Assembly (NCBI RefSeq): GCF_910596095.1
Contig: NC_056546.1
Span: 24,208,425-24,272,424, forward strand
Direction of reading: 5' to 3'
DNA length: 64,000 bases
From: Thunnus maccoyii
Lineage: Eukaryota > Chordata > Actinopteri > Scombriformes > Scombridae
This document shows positions 11,901 to 36,060 of this stretch, piece by piece (within the stretch, counting starts at the first letter, position 1; each line of letters begins with the position of its first letter). The translations under genes and the position numbers were made by a program. The notes beneath the pieces were generated by a model that worked only from the letters and a program-made list of their open reading frames with translations, was not told where the DNA came from and did not search any database.

Positions 11901-14450
11901 CATGGATAACATTGACAACATGGAGGAAGACTTCCACTCACTGACCCTAAAGAGGAGCATTGTTCCCCGGTACGCCCCTACAGCACGGTGAGACACACCT
12001 CACACACACACATACAACACATTCAATGTTTTACCCTCCTGTGTTAACTAGGACAGATACTGACAGAGTTGTTCCCTCTTGAAATACCTCTCACAGTGTG
12101 ATATTCAGTCTCCTGTAACAGATTTTAATAAATAATGCGTAAACGTTTGTTTTTGTGCCAGCCGAGCCACCATCCCTGGTTATACAGGCAAGGCTGTGTA
12201 CGCTCACTCTGCTGCTGATGCTGCCGTCTCTGTCCCAGCTGTCTGCAGTCCTGCATGCTCCCCCAGGTTAGTCTTCACAGTGAGTCTTATGGAGCCGTTT
12301 GAGCTGCAGAACAAACCATTACCCAATGTTTGTCACCCTTCATCTCTAAAATTTGTGATCCAGTTATGAATGTGTCACCCATGACACAAAGCAAACAACT
12401 TATTTTATTGGTTGCCACCAATCATCTTATAAAACTATAAACTACCTTTTTCAAAGGTTTTTGTCATGTTTTTGATATAGTAGAATATAAATATTCTTTG
12501 ATGTCATCAACTTATAAATCAGTTAACTTATGATCATCAACTTCAAAAGTTTTTCTTATTATTATTAAATATATTATTATTTTATTCAATATTTTTTCTA
12601 TATTTTTTTATTCTATATTCTGTTTAATATTCTGTTGTATGGCACAGAGATTGTTTTCATCCACTTCTAGTCATTATTTACATACATAATGTACATAATA
12701 ATTTGTAATGTAAATGTCTTAAAGACACAGGACAATAATGATCACAACTGTCCACTGGAGGGCGATCTAATGCACTCCTCTGACATGCCTCAGGTTATGC
12801 TCACACTGCACCACACCGATGTGCTCATATTTTACTACCATTCCTTTGAAAATGAAATACAACTATTAATACTCATCAGTAATAATAACACTACAGTGAA
12901 TTATACTTAGTAAATGAATAATTTAAAATGTGTGACACATTTCTGAGTCTGTATTTATCTGACAGGCAAATTCAGCTCATTTATATAGAGCTTTTTAAAA
13001 AGATCTTTTAAAGAAGAAAGAAGCTAAATAGTCCTGAAACAGAGAGAAAAACCTTCTCAAACACTGCAAAAGGTGAGACAATGTTACTGATGTCAAACCA
13101 GCCGGCTCTTTAGCCGAATCTACTTAAAATCTTGACTAAACAATTAAAATGCAGCCCCTCACAGAGATTTATTACGAGATCCTTCATTCACAATTCATCT
13201 CTGCTACACACACACAAAAAAATCTTATAGCCTGAATAATTGTGTTACAAGTGACAAGAAGAAGAATCAGGGTGCACAGTAGCACTTCTAGGCCTGATTA
13301 GAGCGACAAAAAAAGATATCTGTTTATTTCAAGGGAAATAACAGAACATAAGATGAGGAAGATTAGGAATGCCAGGTATTGCAGAAGAGCGGCCAAGTAA
13401 GTTGAATGGTAGAGTTATAAGAAATCAACTGTTTCTAATGTTCTCAATGTTATATTTTATTTGGAATTATTTTTACCTTTCTTCCTGTTTTGTGCCTGCA
13501 TCGCCTTAAAACATTGTGGCTTTTAGCATCAGCCAAATGTGTACCTTTTTTGAATGAGTGGCCTGGTGAGTTATAAATTAGTGATACGTCGGTGGAGGCT
13601 ACAGTAATTGGAAGTGTTAAGAAAACAATGGATGTCACTCCTGAAGACAGACAGGCAGGAAATTGGAAGTCTTGGAAAACTGGGGAGAAAATGACAAGAA
13701 GGTTAATTAAAAGAACATTTTTGCAAATAGACTTCCGACTTCACCACCAGCTGAAATAAAATGCCTACTTTAACACGTCACGCTCTTGTTTGACTCAAGC
13801 AGCAGCAGACAACAAACATCCCTCCTTTCTGGGAGTGCTCTCCGTCTGTTAGGGAGGTATAAACCTGTTTCCTAGTTGGGCCCCAGTTGAGCGAACTTTA
13901 CCGGCTTTTGGAGCAGGCAGCTCCAGATGGCTGAATCCAGAGCAGCTCGTGGTAATCGTGGTTTTCACAACCCAGATCCATTTTCCTGGAGCCCGACACC
14001 CCCTGAGATCTGTTTCCTCTGCTGATTAGGCTGGCCTCCCATATTTTTTCCCCAAAACAGAAAAAAGACAAGCGCTTGGATTGATTAACTGTCTGCTGCA
14101 ACGGTCAGACATCCTCAGGATTTTTGCCTGCCAGAGCTCACTCGTTACACAAGTGCCTATGGGTATTTTTTTAAGTAGTCAGTCTGCACCAGTCTTATGT
14201 GATGTTACACTGTGAATATTCTTGTCCTGTTCTTGGATTTCTACTTGCTCCAAAATTATTTATAAATGACTGACATATAAATTCATGATATTTTCACAGA
14301 ACCATCAAAGAATCAAGGAGTCCTGTTTTCAGCCATGCGGCGCCCCTGTCCCGAATGGTGACCATGACGACCCCCTGCAACCCCTTCCTGAGACCTGCAC
14401 TTCCTGCCTCACGCACAAACACACGAGGAGACATTAGACAAAGCAGATGA
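5532..14450 (+). CDS. spata48: spata48 (C7orf72) spermatogenesis-associated protein 48, complete, 9 coding exons
   Basis: Coding segments: 5532-5940, 7628-7701, 9575-9636, 10023-10161, 11542-11609, 11697-11738, 11880-11987, 12162-12266, 14300-14450. They sum to 1158 nt, giving 385 aa and a TGA stop. Every junction is GT-AG and the phases run 1,0,2,0,2,2,2,2 without a break. Conserved-looking blocks are an APNPFGI segment near residue 108, an LWTDNSLAVRRF block followed by TSATQRSYEEVGWDSKLP (about 163-193), IPLYTG (261-266) followed by SENMDNIDN, IPGYTG (305-310), and APLSRMV...PCNPF near the C-terminus. These match my memory of vertebrate SPATA48, and the position just upstream of ikzf1 on the same strand agrees with human synteny. 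SPATA48 is a testis-associated protein of poorly known function; the repeated IP-x-YTG motif resembles those in sperm axonemal proteins, but a microtubule role here is inference. The start is the first ATG of an ATGATG pair; a 5' non-coding exon may exist. Confidence 0.85.
6055..6320. mobile_element. Teleost-type dispersed MITE, copy 1 (degenerate)
   Basis: Contains degenerate ctgattcgagcttcttaaat, a segment ending gtaaattgaatatctttg, and a tail rich in ATTAATTAATC. It shares these with copies at 8.86, 38.86 and 47.83 kb. The family is one I recognise as abundant in fish; I do not give a formal name. It lies in spata48 intron 1. Confidence 0.6.
7628..7701 (+). CDS. spata48: spata48 coding exon 2
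   Basis: A 74-nt exon (phase 1 to phase 0) bounded by tcttcctaag| and GCTCAG|gtgggt. It was found by asking for an exon that bridges the phase-1 donor at 5940 and the phase-0 acceptor near 9575. It is Ser/Pro/Thr-rich and poorly distinctive, so it is the least certain exon of the gene. Confidence 0.65.
8237..8256. repeat. (GT)n microsatellite
   Basis: About ten uninterrupted GT units within spata48 intron 2. Confidence 0.95.
8480..9160. mobile_element. Composite fish repeat: 'ttagcatgttagc' element interrupted by a second MITE
   Basis: The outer element includes ctgatggattaccat, cattcccaagagcctcagct, ttagcatgttagcaagcta and actaagatggtgaacac. It resumes near 9120 with gttagcatggctgtagactc. 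Between them (about 8860-9095) sits a separate element containing ctctgattccagcgtctcaa, acatttgaagacatcacctt, gactaatcgattaattgag and a poly-A run. Both families look like dispersed percomorph repeats. This is a nested insertion in spata48 intron 2. Confidence 0.7.
9402..9441. repeat. Perfect 18-bp inverted repeat (hairpin), polypyrimidine/polypurine arms
   Basis: Left arm tttctttcctccttactc (9402-9419), four-base spacer aaga, right arm gagtaaggaggaaagaaa (9424-9441). All 18 positions pair. It lies in spata48 intron 2, 130-160 bp upstream of exon 3. Confidence 0.97.
9575..9636 (+). CDS. spata48: spata48 coding exon 3
   Basis: Encodes RLWTDNSLAVRRFRYTSATQ and ends AG|gtcaga (phase 2). The preferred acceptor is tctgatcag|AGA. 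An alternative acceptor 21 nt upstream (tttttaag|GAT at 9554) stays in frame and would add seven residues. Confidence 0.8.
10023..10161 (+). CDS. spata48: spata48 coding exon 4
   Basis: Acceptor gttcatttgcag| and donor TGGCAG|gtgagc. Encodes the SYEEVGWDSKLPRRLKAP segment and ends at QPQLWQ in phase 0. Confidence 0.87.
10668..10720 (+). mobile_element. Fragment of the common fish 'catccatccatt...ccgcttat' repeat
   Basis: catccatccatttattcatt followed by ctccgccgcttatctattcc resembles a very common teleost repeat terminus. It is a short fragment in spata48 intron 4. Confidence 0.45.
11411..11436. repeat. (GT)n microsatellite
   Basis: About twelve GT units with one GC interruption in spata48 intron 4, 100 bp before exon 5. 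Confidence 0.9.
11542..11609 (+). CDS. spata48: spata48 coding exon 5
   Basis: Acceptor ttctttccaag| and donor TCATT|gtaagt. Encodes SVGAEWNRQQLRSRNDARKP and leaves a phase-2 junction. Confidence 0.83.
11697..11738 (+). CDS. spata48: spata48 coding exon 6
   Basis: A 42-nt micro-exon between cctcttttcag| and TACAC|gtgagt. It encodes the residues leading into IPLYTG; the Thr codon is split over the next intron. Confidence 0.85.
11880..11987 (+). CDS. spata48: spata48 coding exon 7
   Basis: Acceptor tgtctttgcag| and donor GCACG|gtgaga. Encodes GTIGSENMDNIDNMEEDFHS and a basic stretch ending YAPTA. Confidence 0.87.
12162..12266 (+). CDS. spata48: spata48 coding exon 8
   Basis: Acceptor tttttgtgccag| and donor CCCAG|gttagt (phase 2). 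Encodes the IPGYTG motif and an Ala/Ser/Pro-rich tail. Read-through would reach a stop at 12367-12369, but splicing to the exon at 14300 restores the conserved C-terminus. Confidence 0.83.
14300..14450 (+). CDS. spata48: spata48 terminal coding exon 9
   Basis: Acceptor tattttcacag|. Encodes SHAAPLSRMVTMTTPCNPF and a short basic tail ending in TGA at 14448-14450. The phase-2 entry fits the donor at 12266 exactly. Confidence 0.83.
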
Positions 14451-14657
14451 GAAAGTTTTGAAGGTGTCAGCTTCCTTTTTATGCCATCCAATCTGTTTAT
14501 ATGAATACGTCTATAATGATGTGATGTCAGTGACTGATTCGGAGTGAGTTGGAGAATAATGAGATGCCCCATTATCATAATTTCCCTGATTTAGATGAGT
14601 GGTTTTCTAACTCTGGGTAGTGAGCTCTTGCATTGTCCTCTTAAACATTCGCTCTCC

Positions 14658-14717
14658 CACTCACTCACTCACTCACTCATTCACTCACTCAGTGTGTGTG
14701 TGTGTGTGTGTGTGTGT
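14658..14717. repeat. Compound (ACTC)n-(GT)n microsatellite
   Basis: About eight ACTC-type units directly followed by about thirteen GT units. Confidence 0.95.
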
Positions 14718-15847
14718 ATTTCAGCCTACATTTTCTGTGTTTCTGTTATGAAGGGCAAAGAGAGGGACAAAACAGAGGAAATACTGTGATGGAAGTAAGG
14801 ATTTTCTGCACTTATGTTACATATTTGACATTATATAAAACTATGGCAGGTATAATAGATGCATTAGATCCATTTATATATAACGTTTTGTTATTAACCC
14901 GAGCTAATTTGCCCAGGAAGCACATATTAAATAGAATATGCAGTCTACACCGCACGCATCATTTAGAGGTGTTAGTTTTCTGTAGATGTGACTGTAATGC
15001 GAATCGACATTATTATGAAGTGTCTGCCAGCTATAGCTTTATGTCTGTGGTTTGTGCAGCTTCACGCTTAGACAGGAAATAGGGATGAGCTGGTTTTCCT
15101 GTTTCTCTTCATCTATATTTTGTTTAGATTTACATTTCACAAGGATTTCTACTTAAATACTGTTGATTTTGCAATGAGTTTATGGTTGTGTGATCACTAA
15201 TGCATCACAGTTATAATCCACATCTGAATTATCTTACTTTTTTTCTGTCATTCACATTTCAGAGTTATTAATCATACCAACTTAGATTTGTCCTTTCCTT
15301 TTCATTGCAGCAAATCTAGTGAGAGCAGTCTTCCTTTTGGCTTATCAGCTCACGGTGATTGACGTCTGGTAACCACCAATAATATGCAGGAAAATCTTGA
15401 TTTTTAGCCTTAATTTAGGAAACCAGCATCTCTCATTAACCATCTCATCTAATGAGACTCATTTTCACCCTTCTCAAATTTATAAGTGACTGTATTTTCA
15501 CCAATATATATCTTTTTTAAGATGTGTGAGACACTTAAAGGAGTATTAGGATATTTAGTGATATATGCTTCTTTGCTTTTTTGCTGAGAGTTGAGTGAGA
15601 AGAATGATACCAGTTTAATATGTAAGAGTGGTATTGATCTTCTCGTCAAACTCTTGTCAAAAATGCGATTAAGTGTATTTCCCAAAACGTCAAAAATATT
15701 TTAGAATTATTTACTACTACTACTGCTACTATTTTATGATTGTGCCCACGTTTCTATGTTTGCTGTTGTGTTTGAGACCAATAAAACTGCATAAACCGTC
15801 TCATAGCAGTCATAACTCTATTTGCTTAAAAAGCGCCCTCCTTCTCT

Positions 15848-15876
15848 TCCTCCTCCTCCTCCTCCTCCTCCTCCTC
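15848..15876. repeat. (TCC)n microsatellite
   Basis: About nine to ten uninterrupted TCC/CCT units. Confidence 0.95.
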
Positions 15877-18389
15877 TGATTTTCCAGCCTGTGGTTTGAA
15901 TCTCATCACTGGCTCCTTTTCAAAACAGGCTCACAAACATCATGATTGATTCAGCCACTATCCTCCAGGATCTCTCAATGCCTGCCTGGGCTGGAGATTA
16001 ATTTATTTTCCTCATCTTAATTTTTACTCATCGCCTCTCCATAAAAAGGCTAAATGTCAAGCATGCCTGACTCCTTCTAGTGACACGTCTATTCCAGTAG
16101 ATAATTACCATAAGGAAATTGATGCTTTAGTGTGCAGAGGGGAATTTAATTTACTCTGACATCCTCAGAGCATAATGCATTCCTAAAGAAAGAGAGTTTT
16201 TCAGTTTGCAATTGACTTTTTAGATAAATTGGACTATTTAATGTGATTATCAGTCTTGAACGTCTTTGACTTATTAAGGTGTTGAAACCAATTAAGGGTT
16301 ACATGCTGCTCATGCTTCCAAATGTGAAAACAGTGAATACTGCTTAAAGATCCATGAAATAAGAACCAGCCTGCACCTATTGTTCGGTAGTCGACCGGCT
16401 ACATTGCCTGATGATGTTTTGAGACTTGCCAGGTGATGATTTTAATTACAGGAACTTGCTGCATGTTGCAGATTAACCTGAAGGAGCACAGGGTTATTTA
16501 TGTTTAGTTTGATGTGCAGCTGTGGATTACAGTCCATACATGAAGTATAATCTTACATTATTCAGAATTCAGTGAAATGTGCTTTCATATGCAGGTATTT
16601 CCACATGACCAGAAACAATTTCTACATGTTTTATAGATGTCAGAGTTGGAATGATGATCAGGAACTCAGCCGGCAGTGAGTATTGAGCAGTAACTTCTTG
16701 AAAACATAGACTGAATCATTGTTCTTATTACACAGTAAATGGACCTGCTGTGTCACTGAACGTGACAGTATCTCTGGTTCATGGAGGACCACAGTCATGA
16801 TCCAACAGCTCTGCATTCGCTGATAGCGCCTAGTCACATTTCAGTCCCAGCATTCCCTCTGTCCTCATACCGCAGCTTTTCATACCTGCACATGTCCAAA
16901 AAGTGCAGCCTCTGACCTAACAAATGAGGCAGCGCCAGCCGTCAGGCTTTGAGGAAGTCAGCGAGCATTGCAGCAATCCATATAATGGCCGTGAAGACAC
17001 AGCAGGCCACAGTGCTCCTGCCCAAAGTTCCTCCTTTTGCAACCAACTGCCTGAATGTCTTGCTTCTTAGGAGATAAGGGCAGCCTCCCACGAAAGGTGA
17101 CTCAGCAATCCAGCAAACATACAGCCTCTCCTGAGATAAGAGTGCTGTGTGGGGCCTGGGGACTGTAGGATACTGGGAAAAACAGTCATAAGCAGAGAAA
17201 ACACTGGAAGGCAAATTAAAAGAATTTAACAACCACTTCTGGGAAACTGAAAAACTCCAGTAACTTAATCAGCAGTGAAATTTACTGCATAGAAAGGGGA
17301 AAAACCTCTTCCAGTGATTAGAAATACAGTCATTACAGCAAAAATCTTCCCTACAAGAGATTCATATGAGATAGTAATGACAGGAGAATGAGCGGTGAGT
17401 TATTTTAGCCAAACTAGAGGTGTAACTCATTATTTATTTAAAATTTCTATCAATATTAATCCACAATTTATATTTATTTTACTAATTTCAGACATTATAT
17501 GGGCACCCTTCACTCTATTTAACTGCACAATTGTGCAGGAGACTGACACTTCAAATTGGCATTGGCAGTATAATAAAATTGGAAAGTAGTTATTAAACAT
17601 CTGAAAGGGGTCCGTATAGTAATGGGTGGCTGCTGCTGTGCTGTAGCTGAGTGCACTGTCCTTACGTTATGTTCATACAAACAGCATGAATGATGACAGA
17701 AGGGCAGTAGGTGAATTATTTCACCCCATCTCCTTGTATGTGCTGCAGACAATTGTGGAAACGGTTTGCTAATTTACATTCAGTGTTGTGTATTTCAGTT
17801 TCAAGTCACTTCCAAGTAGTTGTGAATTTAGATGAGTGACTCTGCCGCAAAGTGTCCAGTGTTAAAGTTAAAAAAGTGGCTTGCAGAGATGATACTAATG
17901 ACTGCAGCTGAAACTAAAAAAAATATGTAATGGGTTTCCAGAGTCAGTGTTATGCATAGTGCTGGTTTGTACACTCCTGCGCAGTAAACCACAGGGAAAG
18001 CCACATTTCAGTGAATATAATGCGTATCTGCAAATGATCTTCTGCAGGACTGTGAGAATGCTCAATATACATGCATCTTAAAACAGAAAGTAAAAAACAT
18101 GTTGAAAAAAAAAAAAATTATAATCCTGATTCTGGACACCTGCTGATGTGATGAGGCAGGACCAGGAGACTTTAACACTGAGGGGGCAAACACAGAACAG
18201 AGAGAGCAGTCAAATGGATGAAACATTAAAGAGAAAATGAGAAAAAAAAAAACCTCATTAAATGAGAAAGAAAAGAGTTGTGTTAATTTCATGGACTGCT
18301 TCAGCGTGCCAGAACAGGTGACAGAAGGGGAGCTGTCCAATATGCAAGTGAGGAGTCCCCCCCATCAGCTTCCTCGGTGAGAATGAAAT

Positions 18390-18736
18390 AAATAAACAAT
18401 GAATGGTCCACTCTCCTCGCGCGCCTCATCCCATCTCATGCATGGCTGCCAGTAATGGTCTACTGGGTGTCAGCTTTTATTGGCACGGCACAAAGCAAGT
18501 GCCAAGGGCTCCGTGGCTCGACTCCCCGCTGCAGACTCGGCCTGTGGATAAAAGCAAGCAAAATGCTTCAGCCGAGCTCAGAGACATAGTCATGTTGGGC
18601 TGGAACGAGGAAGTGCAGTGGAGAGGGGAGGGACTCAGGGCGCAGCTCCATGGGGCCGCCGCGGCGCTGCGACCTTCTGCACATGGAGCCGGGGAGAGTT
18701 GGAAGAACTTCATACTGCAAACTCAAGGAATAGCAG
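18390..18736 (+). promoter_or_regulatory. ikzf1: Probable ikzf1 promoter with non-coding first exon
   Basis: This is a locally GC-rich patch (a GCCGCCGCGGCGCTGCGACC-like core near 18655) in AT-rich surroundings. It includes an inverted CCAAT (ttttattggc near 18477) and ends in a good donor, AGCAG|gtaaag at 18736/18737. ikzf1 translation starts in an exon preceded by an acceptor at 23214, so a 5' non-coding exon must lie upstream, and this is the best candidate seen. The transcription start is not determined, and another upstream exon is possible. Confidence 0.45.
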
Positions 18737-21219
18737 GTAAAGTGACTTCCACCGCGCTTTATAGCTCGACACTAATCTCAAAGGCTAGGTCAAGACCTCT
18801 AAATTGATCCCACGCTGTTTTTTTCTGAAGATTTTTAGGAGACTTGCACCTGACTGGAAGAGACTCCTTAGAGTTTCGGTGCAGGTGCGGCGCAGCATCA
18901 GATCCCGTTTGGTGCGCGCTTTTCTTTTCTGACAGAGGATATATAACTGATTAACAAACCACAGTACTTTTTAAGATTAAGTACACAAAAATAGATTTTT
19001 TTTCCGTGTTATTTGTTACTAAATAGTAATTTAAGGGAAATTGTGGGATGTTCCCCTTTTTTCCATGTGCCTTTTTCTTTTGGGAACATATGGATAAATA
19101 TTTCACAATAACTCTGATTTCTTTAAAAATACTGTTCTAATTTCTAACATTTCCTACTAATTATCTACGCCTTCCGTTACAATTTTAACTTGTTTAATAC
19201 GTTTTTACACTTCTGTTATAGCACCTGTTGCAACAGTTGTGCGCACTCATGAACTTCAGATAGTACCTCTGAATCTGAAGTGTGATAAAATATTCTAAAA
19301 GACATATTTTCATTTTTGTAACTTTTGTCTCGAGCGTAAAATTGTCGGGGGCCAAAGACATAACCGAATGTGAAAATATTTCAGCGCTGCTTGAACAGGA
19401 AATCAGTACGCACAGACTAACCCTGTATCTAAAAATGTTTCACATGAATTGATCGATTAATTTGATAATTCTCCATACCGGTAAGCTTTGTTTTCAGCTG
19501 TTCGAACCACAGTCTCAGTTCGTTGTTTAACGACTGCGTGAAGGGAAGAGAAAAACACACAGACACATACAGTAGGCAGGACTGATGAAACTTTTTACAA
19601 GGCTGACTTTGAGGTGGAAAGTTGCTCATCAACGCCCAGACCAAAAACAGCAAGATTCACTCTCAAACTGTTGAGGAAATAAAGTGTTTTCTGCTTTTTA
19701 ACACGTTGCAAAATCTAAAGTTCCTGGTTGTAGTAGCTGTGTCTCTGCAAAAAAAAATTACTGGCCATTAGCGTTTGACTTATACATTGTATATTTAACG
19801 TAGCGTAAAGCAATGAGGTTACATTCATTTGTTCAAATCTTAAACTGTATTTTTTCTCATGAGACAGCAGCTTCGTATTATGTAACCTGTATATATGAAT
19901 TCACTTTTAATTAAAATATTTTTTACTCACAGTTTGAGACATTTAAGGGAAGTTAATGATCCTGTAATTTCACTCAAATCACACTGAAATGCAACAATTG
20001 AACAAAATCTAAAACTTGGCTAAAAGTAGTAGAAAACTCGTCTCATTTTAGTTGTTAGATCTACTTAAAACTTGGAAACACACCTGCACAAATGTGACTT
20101 TTTCACAGCTCAGTTGGAAAGAGAAGTGCTGAAAGTGCTGCAAATCTGTCTGCAGATACATCATCTTTCTTGTCAGTAGAAACAGAAGTAGGAGGGGGGT
20201 TAGGGGGGGAGAGAGGGGGAGAGGGCAGAGGAAGACAGACAGTTATTAAAATGATTGTACTGTCTGAATACCAGAGTAGTGAAGTGTGTCAGATGCAAAT
20301 GAAGGAAACTTCTCTTCAGCGCACCTTTACTCTCCCCTCACCCCCTCGATAGGCTCCCAGAACACATCCGCTAACACTATCTACCCACTTACACTCATAC
20401 ATTTCATGAATTACTGATGAGAATCTCCGTGTGAATATGAACAAAGTTGACCGTGCACCACATTGCTTGGCAGTGTAGGGTAATCTCCTCTTCTGATGCT
20501 TGATAAGAAAGCGCCCACAGCTTCATTACTTCTCATAAACCCACAGGAGTGAAAATTATTAATTCATTAATCGTCAGTAAGTCTGCTTAGAAACTGTCTA
20601 AACTGGAAACTTTTAGTGGACTGTGGGAACAAATAATAAGATATGATTGATATTATTTTTACATGTAACTAGAGTGAGGTCAACAATGATGTGTGTTGTT
20701 ATATTACCTAAGTTTTATTACACTGAAAAACCATAGTTTCCATAAGCAGAAACACATATAGAAATATTTAATGTGACCCTCTTTGACCTTTTATTTTTGA
20801 CCTTTAGTTTTTATCATTCCATAAAATTAACAGACTTGGTTGGATTGTGTCTTACTGTTGGGTTATTACATGAAATTTGTACAATTATAAGAATTATAAT
20901 AACATCAAACTTTAATCTCATTCTGACTGAAACCGTGAAAATAACGTGTGTGTCATTTTTTGTTACATCTGTTTTTACATTCAGATACTTGAGTGCTGCT
21001 TCATGTGTTCCAATATTTACATTTTATTTTAAATGTGTGTTGTTATGTACACTCATAATATATATGAGCTTCCTCTTGGGTATCCAAACTTTACTGGTGT
21101 GGTCCTCAGTATCTGTTAACGGTTTCGTTGTTTCTCATCTCCACCCTGCTCCCTGGTGTAGCTTTTGCACCTCACTCTGAGCAGACGCCTCTAACCCCCT
21201 CCCCCACCACCATCCACCA

Positions 21220-21255
<36 letters not shown>

Positions 21256-23214
21256 CATAGAGAGGAGGAGGACTGAGAATTCTGTCAACCCACAAGCCTC
21301 TTCCTGCCTCTCCTCACTTGACGTACTCAGACCAAACTTTTCCAGTCCCCCCTGCACTCACTGTGAAGTCTTTTCTGAGACTTCCATTTCACTTGCTGAA
21401 AGAGTCCACCTGCCCCCAGTTCATGACACACACACACACTCACCAACACACACAGATGCACACACACATCTTCTGGGTACAACCAGGACATGAGCAATAA
21501 GGGGAGGAGAATAAGGGGAAAACTGACGTTTTCAGTGTTTTAGTTTGATTCAGTTAAGTAAGAGAGAAAAAACGTATGGCTTGTGACAGTAGTTGTGTGA
21601 AAGTGATTTTAATTGCACAGAAAATATGTTTTCAGTGTTTATTAAGTAAGACTTTAAACTTTAGCAGAATTAACAGTATGTAAAAGTGGGCTGCAAGCAG
21701 TTTTTAGAGCAGTGACAAAACGTCAAAGACAGAAAATAAAAACAGAATGAAAATAGTATCACTGCGTGCTCAAACAAAATAGCTACTTCCTGAATATTCA
21801 GTGTGCACCTTACTTTCCACATGCCTACGCAAGTGGGTTGTGGCTGAATGTAGGAACTCTCTTTTTTATTTCTGTTGAAGCCCCCCCACCAACACATCCG
21901 TGTTTCCCCTCGCGCCATCTGCCCAGAAAAAAGGGCACATGAGAATATACCTCCCTCTGCCCCCGACCTCCAAACTCCAGATGCTGAAGGACGACGGTGC
22001 AGAGTCGTAGCTCAGCAGAGTAACACGCAACACCCCGTGTTGTGCTGAACAAATCATCTGCACCAGTGACCTTTGCCCCCCCCTCCTCCCCTCACACTTG
22101 CATCCTGGGCGTCTGCAGCTCCTGACTTGACTCCGCAGAATATTGTGCGTTGCGACAGAGCGGCCCGGTCGCTTCCCACTATTTGTTCCAAATGTGTGGA
22201 GCCATCTGTCAGTAAAACAGGAAGGCCTAGGTTCCCCTTCTCCCTTGGGCTTGTTTCGCTATTTTCGGGAGCTTCACTTCTCCCTGTGTGGCTGCTTGGA
22301 CTGGGCAGCGGCCCCACCAAGGGCTTCTTGAAGTGGCGGAGCTGGGGCTGAGGCTGTCGGGCCCATCTGCTGCAGGCTTGAGGGCCATCCATTATTAATG
22401 GGGCCACGAGCACTGGTGACTCCTCAGATATTCAGCCCTGGCCGGAGGATCGCTTCTGGACTCGACTGCCTCGTCTTGCTAAAAAAATTAATAAATAAAG
22501 AGAACTTCTCTGTCCTTCGGCCTGCTTTTCTGTCCCTCTTCTTTTCTTAATCTCTTTTCTCTACACCTTCCTGTTGCATTTGCTCTTCTGACTCCTTGCC
22601 CTCCATTGCTATCTACATCTCTACATCTCTATATCTATCACGCTGCCTTAGTGGCCCGCTCTTTCGCTTTTCTTCTTCTTCTCGTTCTCCCTCTCTTTCC
22701 TCCCATCATTTTGTTTCTGATTGTGGCTTGCATGCGTCTGTGCTCAGGCCGCGGGCTCAGCGATGCATGCTCAGTAAATTAGAGAGAACACGAGCGCCGA
22801 TCAGCTGGGCATGGCAAACACCCGCATCCTCGGTGACCTGGGGCCAGTTAATTTTCTGCTTAATTTTGCGGCAGTCAGTTTGCATTTTTGGATGATTACG
22901 TGGCAGGAAATTAACAATAAATAACAAATGTGGTCTGAAAGCCCATTCCCAGCAACCCTGCGCTACCAACCAAGCCACTCTCCAAGTTCAGTCTCTCTGT
23001 CAGACTTGTAATGAAAATGTCTGTAATTCTTTGTAATGTAATGTGAGGGACAGTGGTGTGTCTGCCACTGTGACAAGAGTGATCTCACTGAGGTGACTGA
23101 GTCACACCGAGAAAGTACACCCTTTACTCCCCTCTAGCTTTTTATAATGTTGTTTCCTCAGCATGCACTTGATTAAACTTACACACTTCTACATCTCCAT
23201 CTCTCTCCCATTAG
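18737..23214 (+). other. ikzf1: Putative ikzf1 intron 1
   Basis: Contains a G/A-rich block (20190-20235), a CA microsatellite (21219-21257), pyrimidine-rich stretches (22.5-22.7 kb) and a GC-rich segment (22.06-22.4 kb) that could be an enhancer. ORFs here, including a 135-codon AT-rich one at 20773-21180, show no domain and are judged chance. Confidence 0.4.
21219..21257. repeat. (AC)n microsatellite
   Basis: Two AC runs separated by a single AA interruption. Confidence 0.95.
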
Positions 23215-23228
23215 AGTACTTGCACCGC

Positions 23229-35947
<12,719 letters not shown>

Positions 35948-35997
35948 GCCCCGGCCACCAGAGAACACACACTTTCACACAGACAAACAGCACATGG

Positions 35998-36060
<63 letters not shown>

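Larger units (their letters stand above)
14451..18390. other. Intergenic region between spata48 and the putative ikzf1 promoter
   Basis: I found no supported exon. It holds an (ACTC)n/(GT)n compound tract (14658-14717) and a (TCC)n tract (15848-15876). The non-repetitive stretch about 15.88-16.3 kb has moderate complexity and might be a conserved non-coding element. ORFs here (for example 14696-15082 and 16942-17232 minus) have no recognisable content. Confidence 0.5.

Noticed and set aside
12267-12369. Read-through of spata48 exon 8 to a stop at 12367-12369
   Set aside because: A consensus-like donor (CCCAG|gttagt) precedes it, and splicing to 14300 restores a conserved PLSRMV...PCNPF end in the correct phase.
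18403-18807. 134-codon plus-strand ORF near 18.4 kb
   Set aside because: No domain, overlaps a minus-strand ORF of similar length, crosses a good donor; better explained as a GC-rich promoter/5'UTR exon.
20773-21180. 135-codon ORF in ikzf1 intron 1
   Set aside because: AT-rich, Phe/Leu/Ile-rich by composition, no splice or homology support.
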